Shown here: piece by piece, positions 51,523 through 61,984 of the stretch
How the letters are laid out: each line of letters opens with the position of its first letter
How positions within the stretch are numbered: the stretch's first letter is position 1
NCBI GenBank assembly: GCA_003956705.1
Contig: QZCP01000184.1
Span: forward strand, 25,063 to 89,062
From: Brevipalpus yothersi
Taxonomy: Eukaryota; Arthropoda; Arachnida; Trombidiformes; Tenuipalpidae
DNA: 64,000 nt
Reading direction: 5' to 3'
Made by a program: the position numbers and the translations under genes
The notes under the pieces: generated by a model
What the model saw: the letters and a program-made list of their open reading frames with translations, nothing else
The model's database searches: none
Told to the model about the DNA's origin: nothing

Positions 51523-53884
51523 ATGTGTGTGTGAACCAGCATCCTCATCTTTTGCCCTCATTCTTGCCCTCAATATTTTGCGCTTCCAAACTGTCCTTCC
51601 CTTCAACACCCAAGAGGCTCGTTGAACATTGTGAATAACACTGACAATTGTGAGTGTGTGTATATGCAGTGGGTGGGTGGGTGGTTATATATGTGTTTGG
51701 AGTGAATGAATGTCGTGAGAAATTTTTCCACTCAATTCATGATTTCAAAAAAAATCCCAGCTTGTATGTTATATTTATATTTATAAGTTCATGTGGACCC
51801 ACATACATGACACAGTCCTCTTGACACATGAAGAGGCTTCTCATCCATTCTTTTTCTCACATTCTCTTACTCTCGAGATTGTTATTGTGAATTTCAAGTA
51901 TAGTGAGCGAGAGAAAGAGAAGGCATTTAAGGTATCCAAAATAAAAGGTTACTGGAGGCTGAGTTTCTGCATGTATGGTGGACACTTGAGATGAAGTTCT
52001 TGTTGCCTCCAGATTTTGGAAATGAATAATCTTCACCTCATATTTGAAACCTTATCCTGCATTTCGTGTTCGCATTTTTACCATTGCATAGTTTCTCTCT
52101 CTCTTTCTTCCTCTCTTTCTCAATTCATTTGCCAATTGGAATCACATTCAATCGCGTGCAGAAAAAATGAGGGAAAAAGGATTTGAGAATTGAAATAAGT
52201 GATTCATCTTCTCTACACTGTATAGGCAGTCAAATTAAGCGGGAAACTTCCTATTCTGGCACAGAACTTTTGCTAACTTCTGCCCGGGGTTGATGTTTTG
52301 TTGCATGATTGAGCTCGATGGAGAAAATTGGCTCGTGCCCACAGGTATTTATCTCCCGGTAAAGTGAATATATCTCAAATCAGTATGTGTGTGACGGTTT
52401 GGTGTGTATAACTTGGAAACGGGTAAAAGTCATGGTAGTTTTCTCTACTGGATAGCTCTCTCTCTCTCTCTCTCTCTCTTTCACTTGTGGTTCCTTATAG
52501 GTCTCTCTCTTGCCTAATTAGAAGGTAGCCTGTCAAGATAATCATGAAAAGTATGGCAGTTTGAAAATATTCTCGGAAAAATTCTTGCCTTTTCTCTCTA
52601 CTTACTTCTTGGCCATTGTGGGCCAAGCGAGAAAGATATATACTTGTGGCTATGCTGAAGCTATGAGAAGAGAAGAAGAAGGTGAGAAGAGGAGGAGAGA
52701 TGCTGTGTATGTGTGTGTTTTGCTCAAGGCAATGGAAGAGAGAGAGAGAGAGAGAGTCAAAAAACGTAAGTGCTCAATATTGCTTACCTGGGATAACCTC
52801 AACCTCTAAGCGCTATAAATTATCTAATCATTTGATGTGCTCCCTTTCTTTTTTCTAGTACATAGCTGTGTATGTAGTTACGTATGAGAATATTGAAAAG
52901 TTACAGAGAGAAAGCAATCAGAAAGGGAATAAAAATGAATTGAAATGAGCAAAAGATGTGAGTGTGTATGTGTATGTTAGAGAGGAAGAGCATGGAGAGA
53001 GATAAATTGAGATGGTTTATTTTCACCACTTTTTCATGCCTCTGACATTTTTCTCGGTCCAAAAATTTTCCAGCTACTTTCACTTTTGCATATATGCAAA
53101 CTTATATTCAAACTTTAGCCCTCATGAGTAATCTATTGTTGAGAAAAATATTCACCACAGTTCATTCATTAATTATACTCTTCCTCATTCTGAGTGAATG
53201 ATTTTCTGTTGCTCATAAAACTTTCGCTCTCTCTCTCTTTCTCATAAAATCTAACCTCAGTCGAGTGACTTCGATTTTTCTTTTTTTCTCATTCTGTACA
53301 TGAAGCTAAAAGAATTGTTTACCATTCAGCATCCCATATTCATCTCCCTCTTCCTGCATCTCTCCTCATCTCTTTCCATCTCTTTTTTTGCTACTACTTG
53401 CTTCTCATTGGTCTATTGCTTGAAGACTCCTCCAACATCTTGATACTCTTCCGGCTTCTGAACTAGGAGAGGGGAAGAGAGCGCATCCTCAGAAGATGCT
53501 GGTAATAATCTCCATTCAATTTGGTGAGATGAATGGAACACAACCAAAACATACCTCTTAGCGATCGATTTCTTGGCCATCGTATTTCAATCAGCTCCTC
53601 ATTCCTTTTTTTCCTTCTCTCTCTCTCTTCTTCTTCTTCTTCAGCATGATAAAAGTGAGTCCAATGTTAGAAAGAGAAAGAAAATCTTTTCCAAACACAC
53701 ATCTTCTCGGTGGCCAGCACGTCTGGTGCTGATAATCATTTTGAATGCTGTTGATAGTGATGATTCCACATCATTCTCATTTGCATTCACCTCATCTTCA
53801 TTTGCTCTGCCATTGCATGATCCAAAGCCATTCTCTCCTTCTCTCTTCATCTTTTCACCTCAATCATTTATCCATTTCTCGAGA

Positions 53885-53942
<58 letters not shown>

Positions 53943-54388
53943 ACTTCTTTTTAACTTGTTTTCATTTGCAATTCACTAGAATGAAAAGGTGAAGAAGAAG
54001 TAATTGCTTCATTCGCTCAAAATTTATCAATGCATTTGCGATTCTCTCACTTAATTTGCATGATTGCAAATTATTCATCGTGTTATTCCATCAACCAAAC
54101 GATTTTAGTGTGCTCATTTTATATGATGTCTCTATCCTCTACCATTGATCTTGATCACGCCATGAGGTCGATCGGCAAAAGGTGAAGTTTGGCCAGGCGA
54201 AAAAAATTCTCTTCACACTTACTCTTCAGGGAATGTTGATCATTCTCCTGAACACTCTCTTCCCTTTCTTAGTGTGCGAATGGTAAATTTTTCAACGAAA
54301 GACAGCATCGATAAATGATGATAATTCAATAGACATAGAGTTAAGGAAAAATGATGGCTGAATACGCAACCAGACACAAAAGATCTAA

Positions 54389-54450
<62 letters not shown>

Positions 54451-54895
54451 AATGCTTGAAAACAATAGACATTGGACATTAATGTTCATCATGTTCAAAA
54501 ACAACAGTGAACGTTGTTATGTATGTGTTTTTGAAATCACTTTTTTTCATGTGTGCCGATGTTTTTCCAAAAGATGGACTCCTTGCCGCTCTCACAGGCA
54601 GCCCATTTTTCGCAAGTTTTCGGACGTTTACTTCCCAACAGGCCTCTAATCATCCACATAAGTGAAAGATAGACTATTCTACCGAAACATACGGACCAAG
54701 CATGTAATGTTCTGACCCCTTAAAGGCCAAGATCGTTCACCAACCCGCAAGCCTTCATAGCACGCTTCACTCTTCTATTGCGTATTCCCTCTTCTTCCAC
54801 CGCACATATTCGAACGCTTTCCTCTCTCTCTCTACACTCTTTTTAGGGTTTGTTCTTTATGGCCTGGAATCCTAATCGATGCTCTGTATAGTCAT

Positions 54896-54948
<53 letters not shown>

Positions 54949-55156
54949 CTTTTTCTTGCTTCTCTCTCTCTCCTTCAAGGTGAAAATTATTTCCTCTCTA
55001 ATCTTCATCATCAGTGTAGCTCTTTTTGCCCTTCTCTTTCTCCACTAGTACTACTACCTTGCCAGGCTTCATTCGTTTTCTCTCTCTCTTCCATCTTCTT
55101 CTTCTTCTTCCTCTCACTCTGAAATCATGCTCTTCTTCTTGATCATTTTTTTACTC

Positions 55157-55240
<84 letters not shown>

Positions 55241-56603
55241 CTTCATCAGTTTTCTTTGAGTTTGCACTGATTCTTTTTTCTCTCATGCTTACCTCTACCT
55301 TTTTTCCCCGATATACACAAGAGAGCCTGGTCTTTTTCTCTCTTTCAATTTTTACGATTCCTTTTACCCCACCAACAAGACGCTTACAGCATTAAAAGCA
55401 ACATTCAATTACGAGCCCAAGTAGATAGAAAGGCATAAAATTTCTCGCACCAACGTGCTACCAGAATCACGGTCAAATATTATGATGAGCAATAGTGAGG
55501 ATCACCAGTGATATTCTGGCGGCAAAAGGAAAAAAAACTTTCTTCTTTCCTCCTCTCTTGACGCTCAATCTCTTATGACCAAAGTGTGTGTATGTGTGTG
55601 TGCAAAATGAGAGCCCCGCTTCATATCACTTAAGCGATGCTCGATATGATGATGATCATCATCATTTTCCCGCTTACTAATGTTCAAATTCTCACATGAA
55701 ATCCCATGTAAAGAGCACTATTTAGAATCATATACATGTACATGTTGATATGTGTGTGTGTGTGTGTGTGTGTGTGTCTGCTTCTTGAGTAGCAGCATCA
55801 CTATTTCGGGTGTCACCTTTGATGTAGGGAGAGAAAGCTCTTTTCTCTCTCTCCTCCATGTTGGTCTTTTTTCTTCTTCATCATCTTTTGATGCAATCTT
55901 TTCTCCTCTCTCTCTCTCTTTCTCTCTTTCTACTTCTTGAGCTATTGATGCTCAAAAAATATCTGGCTCATACTAAAGCACACTATGCCGTGCACCATGC
56001 TATGGATGCTGATATCAGCATCATTCTCTGGCCTTCAATGTTGCCATCTCTCTCTCATCCTTAATGTCCGCTCTGATAGTCTTTTCTTTTTTCTCTTCTT
56101 CTTCATCATCTTCATCTTCTTCTTTCTCTCTTCTCCTCTCGCTCACATTATGAATGCTATGAGAGTGGTATTCGCTTCTGCTCATCAGGCTTACAGTAAG
56201 AAGATTATTTGCCATTTTGGACCAACTAATTTGAAAGCCAAAATACAATCGTGAATTCAAAACAAATGAGCTCACTCACTTCAAATTCAATTTAAACTAT
56301 CTCTAGTAGAGTCTCTCTCTCTCTTTTCAAATGAATATATTGAAAGCCAATTGCACTCTCCATAGCACAGCATGAACTGTTTCTCCAACCTTGCTCTTTA
56401 TCGCTGTATGAGTGACAAGTTCCGTTGTTTTGGGCCACTTTGCATGCCTCACTACGGTGGCCTCACTTCCGAATCGTGTTCCGCTACATTATACATTATA
56501 CATGCATATACAAGATCTCTTTCTTTCTTTCTCTCTCTTTCCTCATCTCTCTCTTACTATCGAGCATTCTATATATTCTTTCCTGGTTTTCTATCCTTGT
56601 TTC

Positions 56604-56661
<58 letters not shown>

Positions 56662-57125
56662 ACATATTCTATCTCTTGACTCTATTCATGAGGTTATCAA
56701 CTTGAATGCATTCGCTCTCTCCTGGACTAGCGCATCTTTTTCTCTCTCCTCTCAATCATCCTCATAATCTCTCTCTCTCTCTTCCCATCCTCTTTCTCTC
56801 TTCGATTCCTCATCTCCATCTTTTTTCTCCGTATTATCATCTCGATTCCATGTCTCGCATTTGTGTGTGTATGTGTGTATGTATAGATGCAAACATCTAT
56901 TCATTTGGCATTCTTTTTCCCTGATTTTCCATCAACTCGTTTCCAATATTTCATCTGCCCACGTGTATCTTTGTTTACTGATTATGAAAATTTGACTATA
57001 ATTTATCTTCTTTCTTCTCTTATCTTCCCATGAAAATTAGGAGCGAAGAGGATGAAATGGTGGTTCACGCTACGGAAAGAGCTGTTAGCATCTCGGAACC
57101 AGAACGAAGTTGCACCATATCTTAA
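26983..57125 (+). CDS. EHBP1: EH domain-binding protein 1 (CH and bMERB domains, C-terminal CaaX), 722 aa
   Basis: Eleven exons: 26983-27874, 27985-28388, 28461-28565, 28634-28844, 29146-29175, 29242-29271, 29367-29489, 31285-31384, 42933-43006, 46830-46944 and 57041-57125. All have GT-AG borders and the phases agree to the stop. A single calponin-homology domain lies at about residues 25-130 (AFCAIIHHFRPDLIDY). A Ser-rich disordered middle follows, with a short conserved helix at about 469-490 (ERREKLKQQARSLLAQ). The bMERB domain spans about 565-700 (YVESELAKLEKEQKEID, then RKWFTLVNRRNSLLRR). The protein ends in CTIS, a CaaX box; human EHBP1 ends CVLQ. The family couples Rab8/Rab10-type GTPases to actin and EHD proteins in endocytic recycling. 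The N-terminal C2 domain and NPF motifs of human EHBP1 (1231 aa) are not encoded here. Either a shorter form starts at 26983 or upstream exons splice in from outside. Confidence 0.88.
29490..31284 (+). other. EHBP1 intron 7 (1.8 kb)
   Basis: No nested gene seen. The sequence is pyrimidine-rich on the + strand with a (CT)n tract at 30823-30878. The open frame 29633-29860 has no family resemblance. Confidence 0.6.
30823..30878 (+). repeat. (CT)n microsatellite in EHBP1 intron 7
   Basis: A nearly perfect tract that continues into interrupted CCCTCTCC repeats up to about 30890. Confidence 0.95.
31285..31384 (+). CDS. EHBP1: EHBP1 exon 8 (bMERB)
   Basis: It enters in phase 1 after TTTATAG and leaves in phase 2 before GTAAGT. 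It encodes GGNSVEEERYLRKWFTLVN and the following NRRNSLLRR helix, the most conserved part of the bMERB domain. It is followed by the longest intron of the gene. Confidence 0.9.
33515..33575 (+). repeat. (TC)n microsatellite
   Basis: A perfect 61-base tract in EHBP1 intron 8, followed by TTTCTCTTCC-type degenerate pyrimidine sequence. Confidence 0.95.
34208..34235 (+). repeat. (GA)n microsatellite, short
   Basis: A 28-base purine tract preceded by TAGATAGATAGATGAA, itself a short tetranucleotide repeat. Confidence 0.9.
34822..34881 (+). repeat. (GA)n microsatellite
   Basis: A perfect 60-base purine tract on the sense strand of EHBP1, one of the few in this orientation inside the gene. Confidence 0.95.
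35542..35790 (-). CDS. Hypothetical small hydrophilic frame inside EHBP1 intron 8 (82 codons)
   Basis: An ATG frame on the strand opposite EHBP1 starts MDRLKDQNFCPYHETEETL and continues with a mixed, charged, non-repetitive composition (NDLKNCMQILIPEAGQQ). It is broken only by a short RERE stretch derived from GA-rich DNA. Unlike most frames nearby it is not a microsatellite translation. There is no domain I recognise, no flanking splice evidence and no promoter signal, so chance is at least as likely as a real gene. Confidence 0.15.
   Translation of the reverse strand: MDRLKDQNFCPYHETEETLNDLKNCMQILIPEAGQQKRKNGKRMEKKRERERIADECINQEAEVENIENQTEIEHVDHRSFI
36495..36551 (+). repeat. (TC)n microsatellite
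   Basis: A perfect 57-base tract. A second tract follows 190 bases further on (36745-36781). Confidence 0.95.
36745..36781 (+). repeat. (TC)n microsatellite
   Basis: A 37-base tract ending in TCCCTC. It forms a close pair with the tract at 36495-36551. Confidence 0.95.
38144..38192 (+). repeat. (TC)n microsatellite
   Basis: A perfect 49-base tract within a generally C/T-rich 400-base stretch. Confidence 0.95.
38928..38983 (+). repeat. (TC)n microsatellite, left arm of an opposed pair
   Basis: A 56-base tract whose complement, a (GA)n tract, lies about 240 bases downstream at 39225-39291. Confidence 0.95.
39225..39291 (+). repeat. (GA)n microsatellite, right arm of an opposed pair
   Basis: A 67-base tract with one GC interruption near 39239. 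It could pair with 38928-38983 in RNA or single-stranded DNA. Confidence 0.95.
42174..42604 (+). repeat. (CT)n microsatellite interrupted by an assembly gap
   Basis: Forty-seven bases of CT on the left (42174-42220) and seventy-five on the right (42530-42604), same orientation, with unknown bases between. The true tract may be one very long CT array or may enclose other sequence. Confidence 0.9.
42221..42529. other. Assembly gap (309 N)
   Basis: A run of N flanked on both sides by CT repeats, so the gap arose in or next to a dinucleotide array. Its size may be an estimate. It lies 404 bases before an EHBP1 exon. Confidence 0.98.
42933..43006 (+). CDS. EHBP1: EHBP1 exon 9 (bMERB)
   Basis: A 74-base exon after TTATCATAACAG, phase 2 in and phase 1 out, with donor GTAATT. 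It encodes EQEKDLERCYKILCKELHTL, matching the human bMERB helix with the motif KEHDLERRYELLNREL. It stands alone between introns of 11.5 and 3.8 kb. Confidence 0.9.
44189..44242 (+). repeat. (GA)n microsatellite
   Basis: A perfect 54-base purine tract 1.2 kb downstream of EHBP1 exon 9. It is complementary to the CT array upstream of that exon. Confidence 0.95.
45609..45655 (+). repeat. (TC)n microsatellite
   Basis: A perfect 47-base tract in EHBP1 intron 9. Confidence 0.95.
46753..46778 (+). repeat. Short (TC)n tract close to a splice acceptor
   Basis: This 26-base tract and a second short CT run at 46806-46817 lie just before the exon starting at 46830. They probably serve as its polypyrimidine tract. 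Confidence 0.8.
46830..46944 (+). CDS. EHBP1: EHBP1 exon 10 (bMERB)
   Basis: A 115-base exon after CATTCACAG with donor GTGAGT, phase 1 in and phase 2 out. It encodes EWDKTDSQRESEKLLIDQLV and a further helix ending in HHLDTQEKA. This matches the end of the human bMERB domain (motif DWQKTEAQKRREQLLLDEL). Confidence 0.92.
48733..48775 (+). repeat. (TC)n microsatellite
   Basis: A perfect 43-base tract. A shorter CT run follows at about 48980-49005. Confidence 0.95.
50210..50243 (+). repeat. (CT)n microsatellite
   Basis: A 34-base tract preceded by an interrupted CT stretch from 50197. Confidence 0.9.
50522..50581 (+). repeat. (CT)n microsatellite
   Basis: A perfect 60-base tract immediately before a strong acceptor-like CCATTCCCAG at 50584-50593. 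Confidence 0.95.
51452..51518 (+). repeat. (TC)n microsatellite
   Basis: A perfect 67-base tract that runs directly into a TATGTGTGTGTG run. Confidence 0.95.
53891..53938 (+). repeat. (CT)n microsatellite, left arm of an opposed pair
   Basis: A 48-base tract. The complementary (GA)n tract lies about 450 bases downstream (54392-54449). Confidence 0.95.
54392..54449 (+). repeat. (GA)n microsatellite, right arm of an opposed pair
   Basis: A perfect 58-base purine tract. Its neighbours on both sides (53891 and 54901) are pyrimidine tracts. Confidence 0.95.
54901..54943 (+). repeat. (TC)n microsatellite
   Basis: A 43-base tract, the first of two within 320 bases. Confidence 0.95.
55161..55221 (+). 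repeat. (TC)n microsatellite
   Basis: A 61-base tract that changes into a TTTC tetranucleotide run. Confidence 0.95.
55750..55777 (+). repeat. (TG)n microsatellite
   Basis: The only sizeable TG tract in the window. Z-DNA-prone sequence type. Confidence 0.9.
56606..56658 (+). repeat. (TC)n microsatellite
   Basis: The last tract before the terminal EHBP1 exon, 380 bases upstream of it. Confidence 0.95.
57041..57125 (+). CDS. EHBP1: EHBP1 terminal exon with CaaX box
   Basis: After the acceptor CATGAAAATTAG the phase-2 remainder GC of the previous exon is completed to Ala. The next 27 codons (SEEDEMVVHATERAV, ending in ERSCTIS) run to TAA at 57123-57125. The acidic start and the final Cys-aliphatic-aliphatic-X match the arrangement in human EHBP1 (an acidic stretch, then CVLQ). 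A Ser at the last position favours farnesylation. Two AATAAA signals lie about 590 and 600 bases downstream. The match in phase, composition and CaaX makes this the best terminal exon, although it lies 10 kb away. Confidence 0.8.
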
Positions 57126-57712
57126 GTAGAGAGAAGATGATGAAAAGTGAAAGGTGCTAGTGTATCTGATTACCCGTATCTCAATGACCATTTTGTCTTC
57201 TCTCACTGATGAGGATATATTCCACTCATTCAATCAGTAAAATAGCAGCTAACAAGCATGAGAAAAAGAGAGAATATAGAAGGCGAATTGGATACACTAG
57301 AGATGTAGATAATGATGAGGCTTAAAGGTAGGAAATGAATATCAGGCAAGAGAGAGAAGATGTCGCCTTGTCGCTACAGTGGACATGAAATGGAATATCT
57401 TGCAAACCCTAGAATGTATCTACATTCTATATCTATCTTCTTGTTATTGACATGGTTACCGTTACACTTTCACTCCAATCTCCCTCTCTCTCCTCCGGGC
57501 TGGAACTTTCACAAATTGATTCTCATCGCATTTACACACACATACACATTCACACACACACATGGAATGATTTTTAGCATTCCTTGCTTCACCTTATCGA
57601 TAGGTCGATTGATGAGAGCGAGAGTGGCTGGAATGGATGTATGTGTTCCACTCGATAACCGACGATAATCATCATGTTAGGTTCCATGTTTACTTATCAC
57701 CGATTGACTATA

Positions 57713-57731
57713 ATAAATTACCCTCAATAAA
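57713..57731 (+). promoter_or_regulatory. Probable polyadenylation signals of EHBP1
   Basis: Two AATAAA hexamers, at 57713-57718 and 57726-57731, are the first canonical signals after the EHBP1 stop at 57125. Confidence 0.5.
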
Positions 57732-58613
57732 TGAAACATTTTCATGGCCAAATTCACGCATTCTTGTTTCTATCGCAATTGAATCAAAAAACCCAGAAGC
57801 AATTTTTTTTATTCTTCACTCTCAAATGCGGCTTCTTCGACTTTCTAGCTTACTCCCCCTCATCTTGTGATGATATTATGTTAAACATTCCAAATGAAAT
57901 GCCAAATTTTCTCTTTATGATTCATTTAAGAGGCTCGTAAAAATCTTCTCATAACAATCATAGGTTTATGATGAATAGATATTTTTTGGCTATTATTTCA
58001 GATTTAATGTGATCTCATATCGTTGTTGACATCTTCTGGAGCAATCATCATGGTCTCTAAATACTGGAGAAAAACTATGATTCGAATGATAATTCGAACA
58101 ATCTTCCGGATCACTCAAATATGTGTGATCTGATCTTTTAGTCAACCACTTGCCAATTTAACCCTTTCTTGTTACACTCACACACATACACACACACCAA
58201 TTATGATATTATGATGTATTTTTTCCCTTCAAATATTCAACCATGCTAGGCAATTCCATAAGTGAATTGCTTTTCATGGTGAATGAATGAGAATCATGGG
58301 CATCGAATTATTGGCTTTTCTGATCATCCTTTGAGCAGGAAAAAAGTTACATTTCATGAGATTTGTGAGTCTCAATGAGTCTCTCTCTCTCTCTCTCTCT
58401 CTTTCTCTATTGACTCGATTCAAGCTCAATCTCGATAAGCCTATAAAGACGATGAGAGAGGGAGAGAGAGAGAAGTCATGGAAAAAATACTGACTGTTCA
58501 GCAATTAAGCTAACTAACTTAGTAATTTATGCACATAAGAGAAGAAAAAAAAGATGAGAAGAAAAAGAAATATCAAAATGGAGTCAACTGGATGGAATAT
58601 GTATTAGTGAAGA

Positions 58614-58618
<5 letters not shown>

Positions 58619-58645
<27 letters not shown>

Positions 58646-58647
58646 TC
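58619..58647 (+). repeat. (GA)n microsatellite, short
   Basis: A 29-base purine tract in the spacer beyond EHBP1. Confidence 0.9.
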
Positions 58648-59615
58648 CAAGATGAGTGATAGTCATCATCAGATAAGATTGGGATAAGAGATGTGAAGAT
58701 TGCCCTATTCATTGCCTCTCATCTGTCATCTAGTCCTTGGACTCGGCCAGGAACAAGATTTTCGGCAAGCGACAATCCCAATCTACTGACATGCGACGAT
58801 GTTGATAGAAAAAGATGAAGAAGAAGAAAAAGAAGAAAAAGTAAGCGAGAAAGATTAATCTGAAAATGATAAAGCGAAATGAATTTCTTGGGGCTCTTTT
58901 CCATATGTCATACCGGAATATTGGAATCAATGAAATTTTACCATGAAATTCAGTGCTCAAATCAAACTGGTAAGCGAATCATCCCCATGAAATCTACGAG
59001 ATAGAGATAGTTTTCTAGAAAAAAAGTCATCATAAAATTCATTGAGCTACATGTACATGTAAACTGATGTGAATAGCGATGCTGTGATACTGTGAAATTC
59101 ATTCGATTCACAACTTAGATCGTTTTTTGTTCTCATTTGATTACCAACATTCATCCTTGGAATATGATGATCATAATAGGCTAGAAAAAGGAGATAAGAG
59201 TAACCCTAATTCATGTCGTAAAGTCATATCTAAATCAAAATCTTCACTCTCTCTCGCTTATTTTTGTTTCTCAGTTTCACTTATTCTCATCTACTTGGCC
59301 TTCTATCAACTTGTATACTTGTTAAGCAAGCCCATGTGACCTTATCGAGGTAAGATCGAGGCCACAATCAAGTAAGCTATTTTTCTTTCACAAGAGAAAC
59401 AAACCAAAAAGTGAGCAATAAAACAAGCAAAACGTTTTGCTTCTTCTTACTTAATCTGACATGGAATCTGGTCTCACTCGATTCCATATTTTCAAACACA
59501 CACACAATCACCACTCCAGCATCCTCACTCTCAAGGCATACCTGGTCCCAAACGTAAGGCGACTGATGTATTCCCGGCCATTGGACGCAAGCCACTTTTC
59601 CGCTTCTTCTTCTTA

Positions 59616-59618
<3 letters not shown>

Positions 59619-59685
<67 letters not shown>
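59619..59685 (+). repeat. (TC)n microsatellite
   Basis: A perfect 67-base tract followed by TTTCTC hexamer repeats. Confidence 0.95.
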
Positions 59686-59692
<7 letters not shown>

Positions 59693-60364
59693 TCTCTTTC
59701 TCCAAGCGAAAGCAGCTTCAAACGTAGATTCTTATCGTGGGAATCATGTTAGTGACAGTTGAAGAAGTATTGCCTGTAACGAAATGTACATATTTCCGCC
59801 TGTATACTTGATAATTATCTGAATAGTGTTTCAAGAAAGAAGAGAGAGAGAAAAAGCCCAACTCTTGGATAATTCGTCTCTCAAGAGGGAAAGAAAGATG
59901 CTTGCATTCATGTCATATCATTCCAATCGCTCACTTGTGATTCTCTCTCTCTCCTCTCTCTCTCTTCTTTTCTATCTTCTTAGATACTTCATCTGATAAG
60001 CAGTGCTCACTCATCTTTGTCGGTCCATCTTCCATCAGATGCTACTGGTGGTGGCTAGATAGTGGATGCTGCTGATGATTCCCACGAAGATGCTGGATGC
60101 TCACCACGTAAGAGTAATCACAAAACAGTCAACCTAGCTTTACCGTTGCAATGACAAGAAAGAGAAAGAGAGAGAGCACCATTTCATCAATCACCTTGCT
60201 CAGCGGCATTCGGTTGTGGACATCCATGCATAGTGGCCCAGGACATAGAGAGAGACTCGCGACAGAATACTCATCATTCATTGTGCTCAAGCCGAGTGTT
60301 GAAATGTTTCTAGTCGCAAAAGTAATATCATCACCATTTCGAGAGATGGATTCACTACACAAGT

Positions 60365-60365
<1 letters not shown>

Positions 60366-60409
<44 letters not shown>
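60366..60409 (+). repeat. (GA)n microsatellite
   Basis: A 44-base purine tract, about 680 bases after the opposite-orientation tract at 59619. Confidence 0.95.
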
Positions 60410-60411
<2 letters not shown>

Positions 60412-61765
60412 TGTGCCTCTGTGTGTCTCTCATGATGATGATGGTCAAATGATCTTGATCATCGATCCTGCCGATCGGGTGCCCATCACAACACAGTAGC
60501 ACGGCATATCTCGATGGCGTAACACTAGACCGGGACAGTGTGTATATATTTCACTTGCCTCATGGGGCTTCAGGGTCCTCCCGCACTTCAGACTTTTGCT
60601 TCTCTTTTTCATCTCTTCGGCAATAGTTGGCCAGTCTTCCAGCAGTGACAGAAGCAATACAAAACGTTGATGGTAATAATAGTCGAAAAAATTTTTTTTG
60701 GCCACAGTGAAGAGACAAGAAAGGGAGAAAGAGAGAGAGCCTAGATTCACCATGCAGGACATGGGATCCAAGCTTTCGATCAAACCACAAGTGGTCATTG
60801 CTTGCTGATAAATATATACTTGAAATTGAATGAAATTAAGAGCGGTCCTTTCAGGAATGATCATGGTGACTGAGAAAAACAAGGATTCATTGGACACCGC
60901 ATACTTGAGTAATGGTGATGATAATGATGTGCTGATTGCACTGGTGAGAGAGAGACAGAAGGCAAAATGGTATTTGGACGAATAAGACAAAATGATTCCG
61001 TTCACTTGGTGATGATAGGTCCCAGATGATGATGGGCCACTCTCTATTGATGATGCCCACCGGATTGTGAATGATCAGCTCTGTCAGTGGGTCTGATAAC
61101 CGCATCAGATAGTATCATCGAATTGGATCGAATTGATTTTCACCGTCAATACGTTGATTGATATCGGAAACCTGTTGACTGATGATGTTGAATCTCTCTC
61201 TCTCTTCCTTCCACTTTTATTTATGTTCCATCCAAGTGAGTAAGTTGACAGATGGATTGGGTGAAATAGTATAAAATTTTGGGGAGGAGGTTAATGAATG
61301 AATGCAAATTGATGGATAACAAGAATATGAGAAGTGAAAATTTTTCACCACTTTCTCATTACTTAAGGAATACTTTTTTGTTTTGTTAGATTTTCCTTTT
61401 TTCTGTCTTCCCGCCTTTTTTGATCACAAAATCTTAATTGAATACGTGATTCATCTTTCTGTATAAATACATTCAACTCAATCATGAGGTAAGAGAGAGA
61501 GAGAAGAAAATTGGCTCACCAGAGAGGCTGATTGGAAAAGCATCACTTCTCCAGTACCAGTAGCTTTTGATCTATCCATTTGGAATGAATTTTTGAAAAA
61601 TGAATTGGAAAATAGTCAAACGAATAGAAGATAGTCAACCAAACCTACCTTGATAGACCTCGTGCTGGCCTGTCTCGAGTGAGTGGTAACGTTCGTTCTT
61701 ATGAATTCTCTCTCAAATATTCGATTGCTTGTTTGTCATCAATATGATTGAAGATGAAGAGTGAG

Positions 61766-61767
<2 letters not shown>

Positions 61768-61841
<74 letters not shown>
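61768..61841 (+). repeat. (CT)n microsatellite
   Basis: At 74 bases, one of the longest uninterrupted tracts in the window. Confidence 0.95.
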
Positions 61842-61847
<6 letters not shown>

Positions 61848-61949
61848 CAACTCGTGATACTCACACTTTTCTTCATCGTTCAACTCAACATCTCCACTTG
61901 CCATTGCTTCTAATTAGTGGATCCATCTCAATCGATAAAAAATCTTTTT

Positions 61950-61952
<3 letters not shown>

Positions 61953-61981
<29 letters not shown>
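61953..61981 (+). repeat. (TC)n microsatellite, short
   Basis: A 29-base tract 110 bases downstream of the long tract at 61768-61841. Confidence 0.9.

Positions 61982-61984
<3 letters not shown>

Larger units (their letters stand above)
46945..57040 (+). other. EHBP1 intron 10 (10.1 kb)
   Basis: A microsatellite-dense intron. It holds rival candidate terminal exons (47765-47891, 48053-48212 and 50594-50715), CATC/ATCT tetranucleotide runs near 48480-48500, a TG run (about 55750-55777) and a GGGT run (51670-51684). No nested gene is supported. Confidence 0.55.

Noticed and set aside
51660..51690. GGGTGGGTGGG run as a G-quadruplex
   Set aside because: Only three full G-runs followed by GG, short of the usual four runs of three.
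60445..61005. 186-codon minus-strand frame
   Set aside because: No domain, no consistent splice context, and Ser/Leu-rich stretches from GA/CT DNA. Looks like chance.
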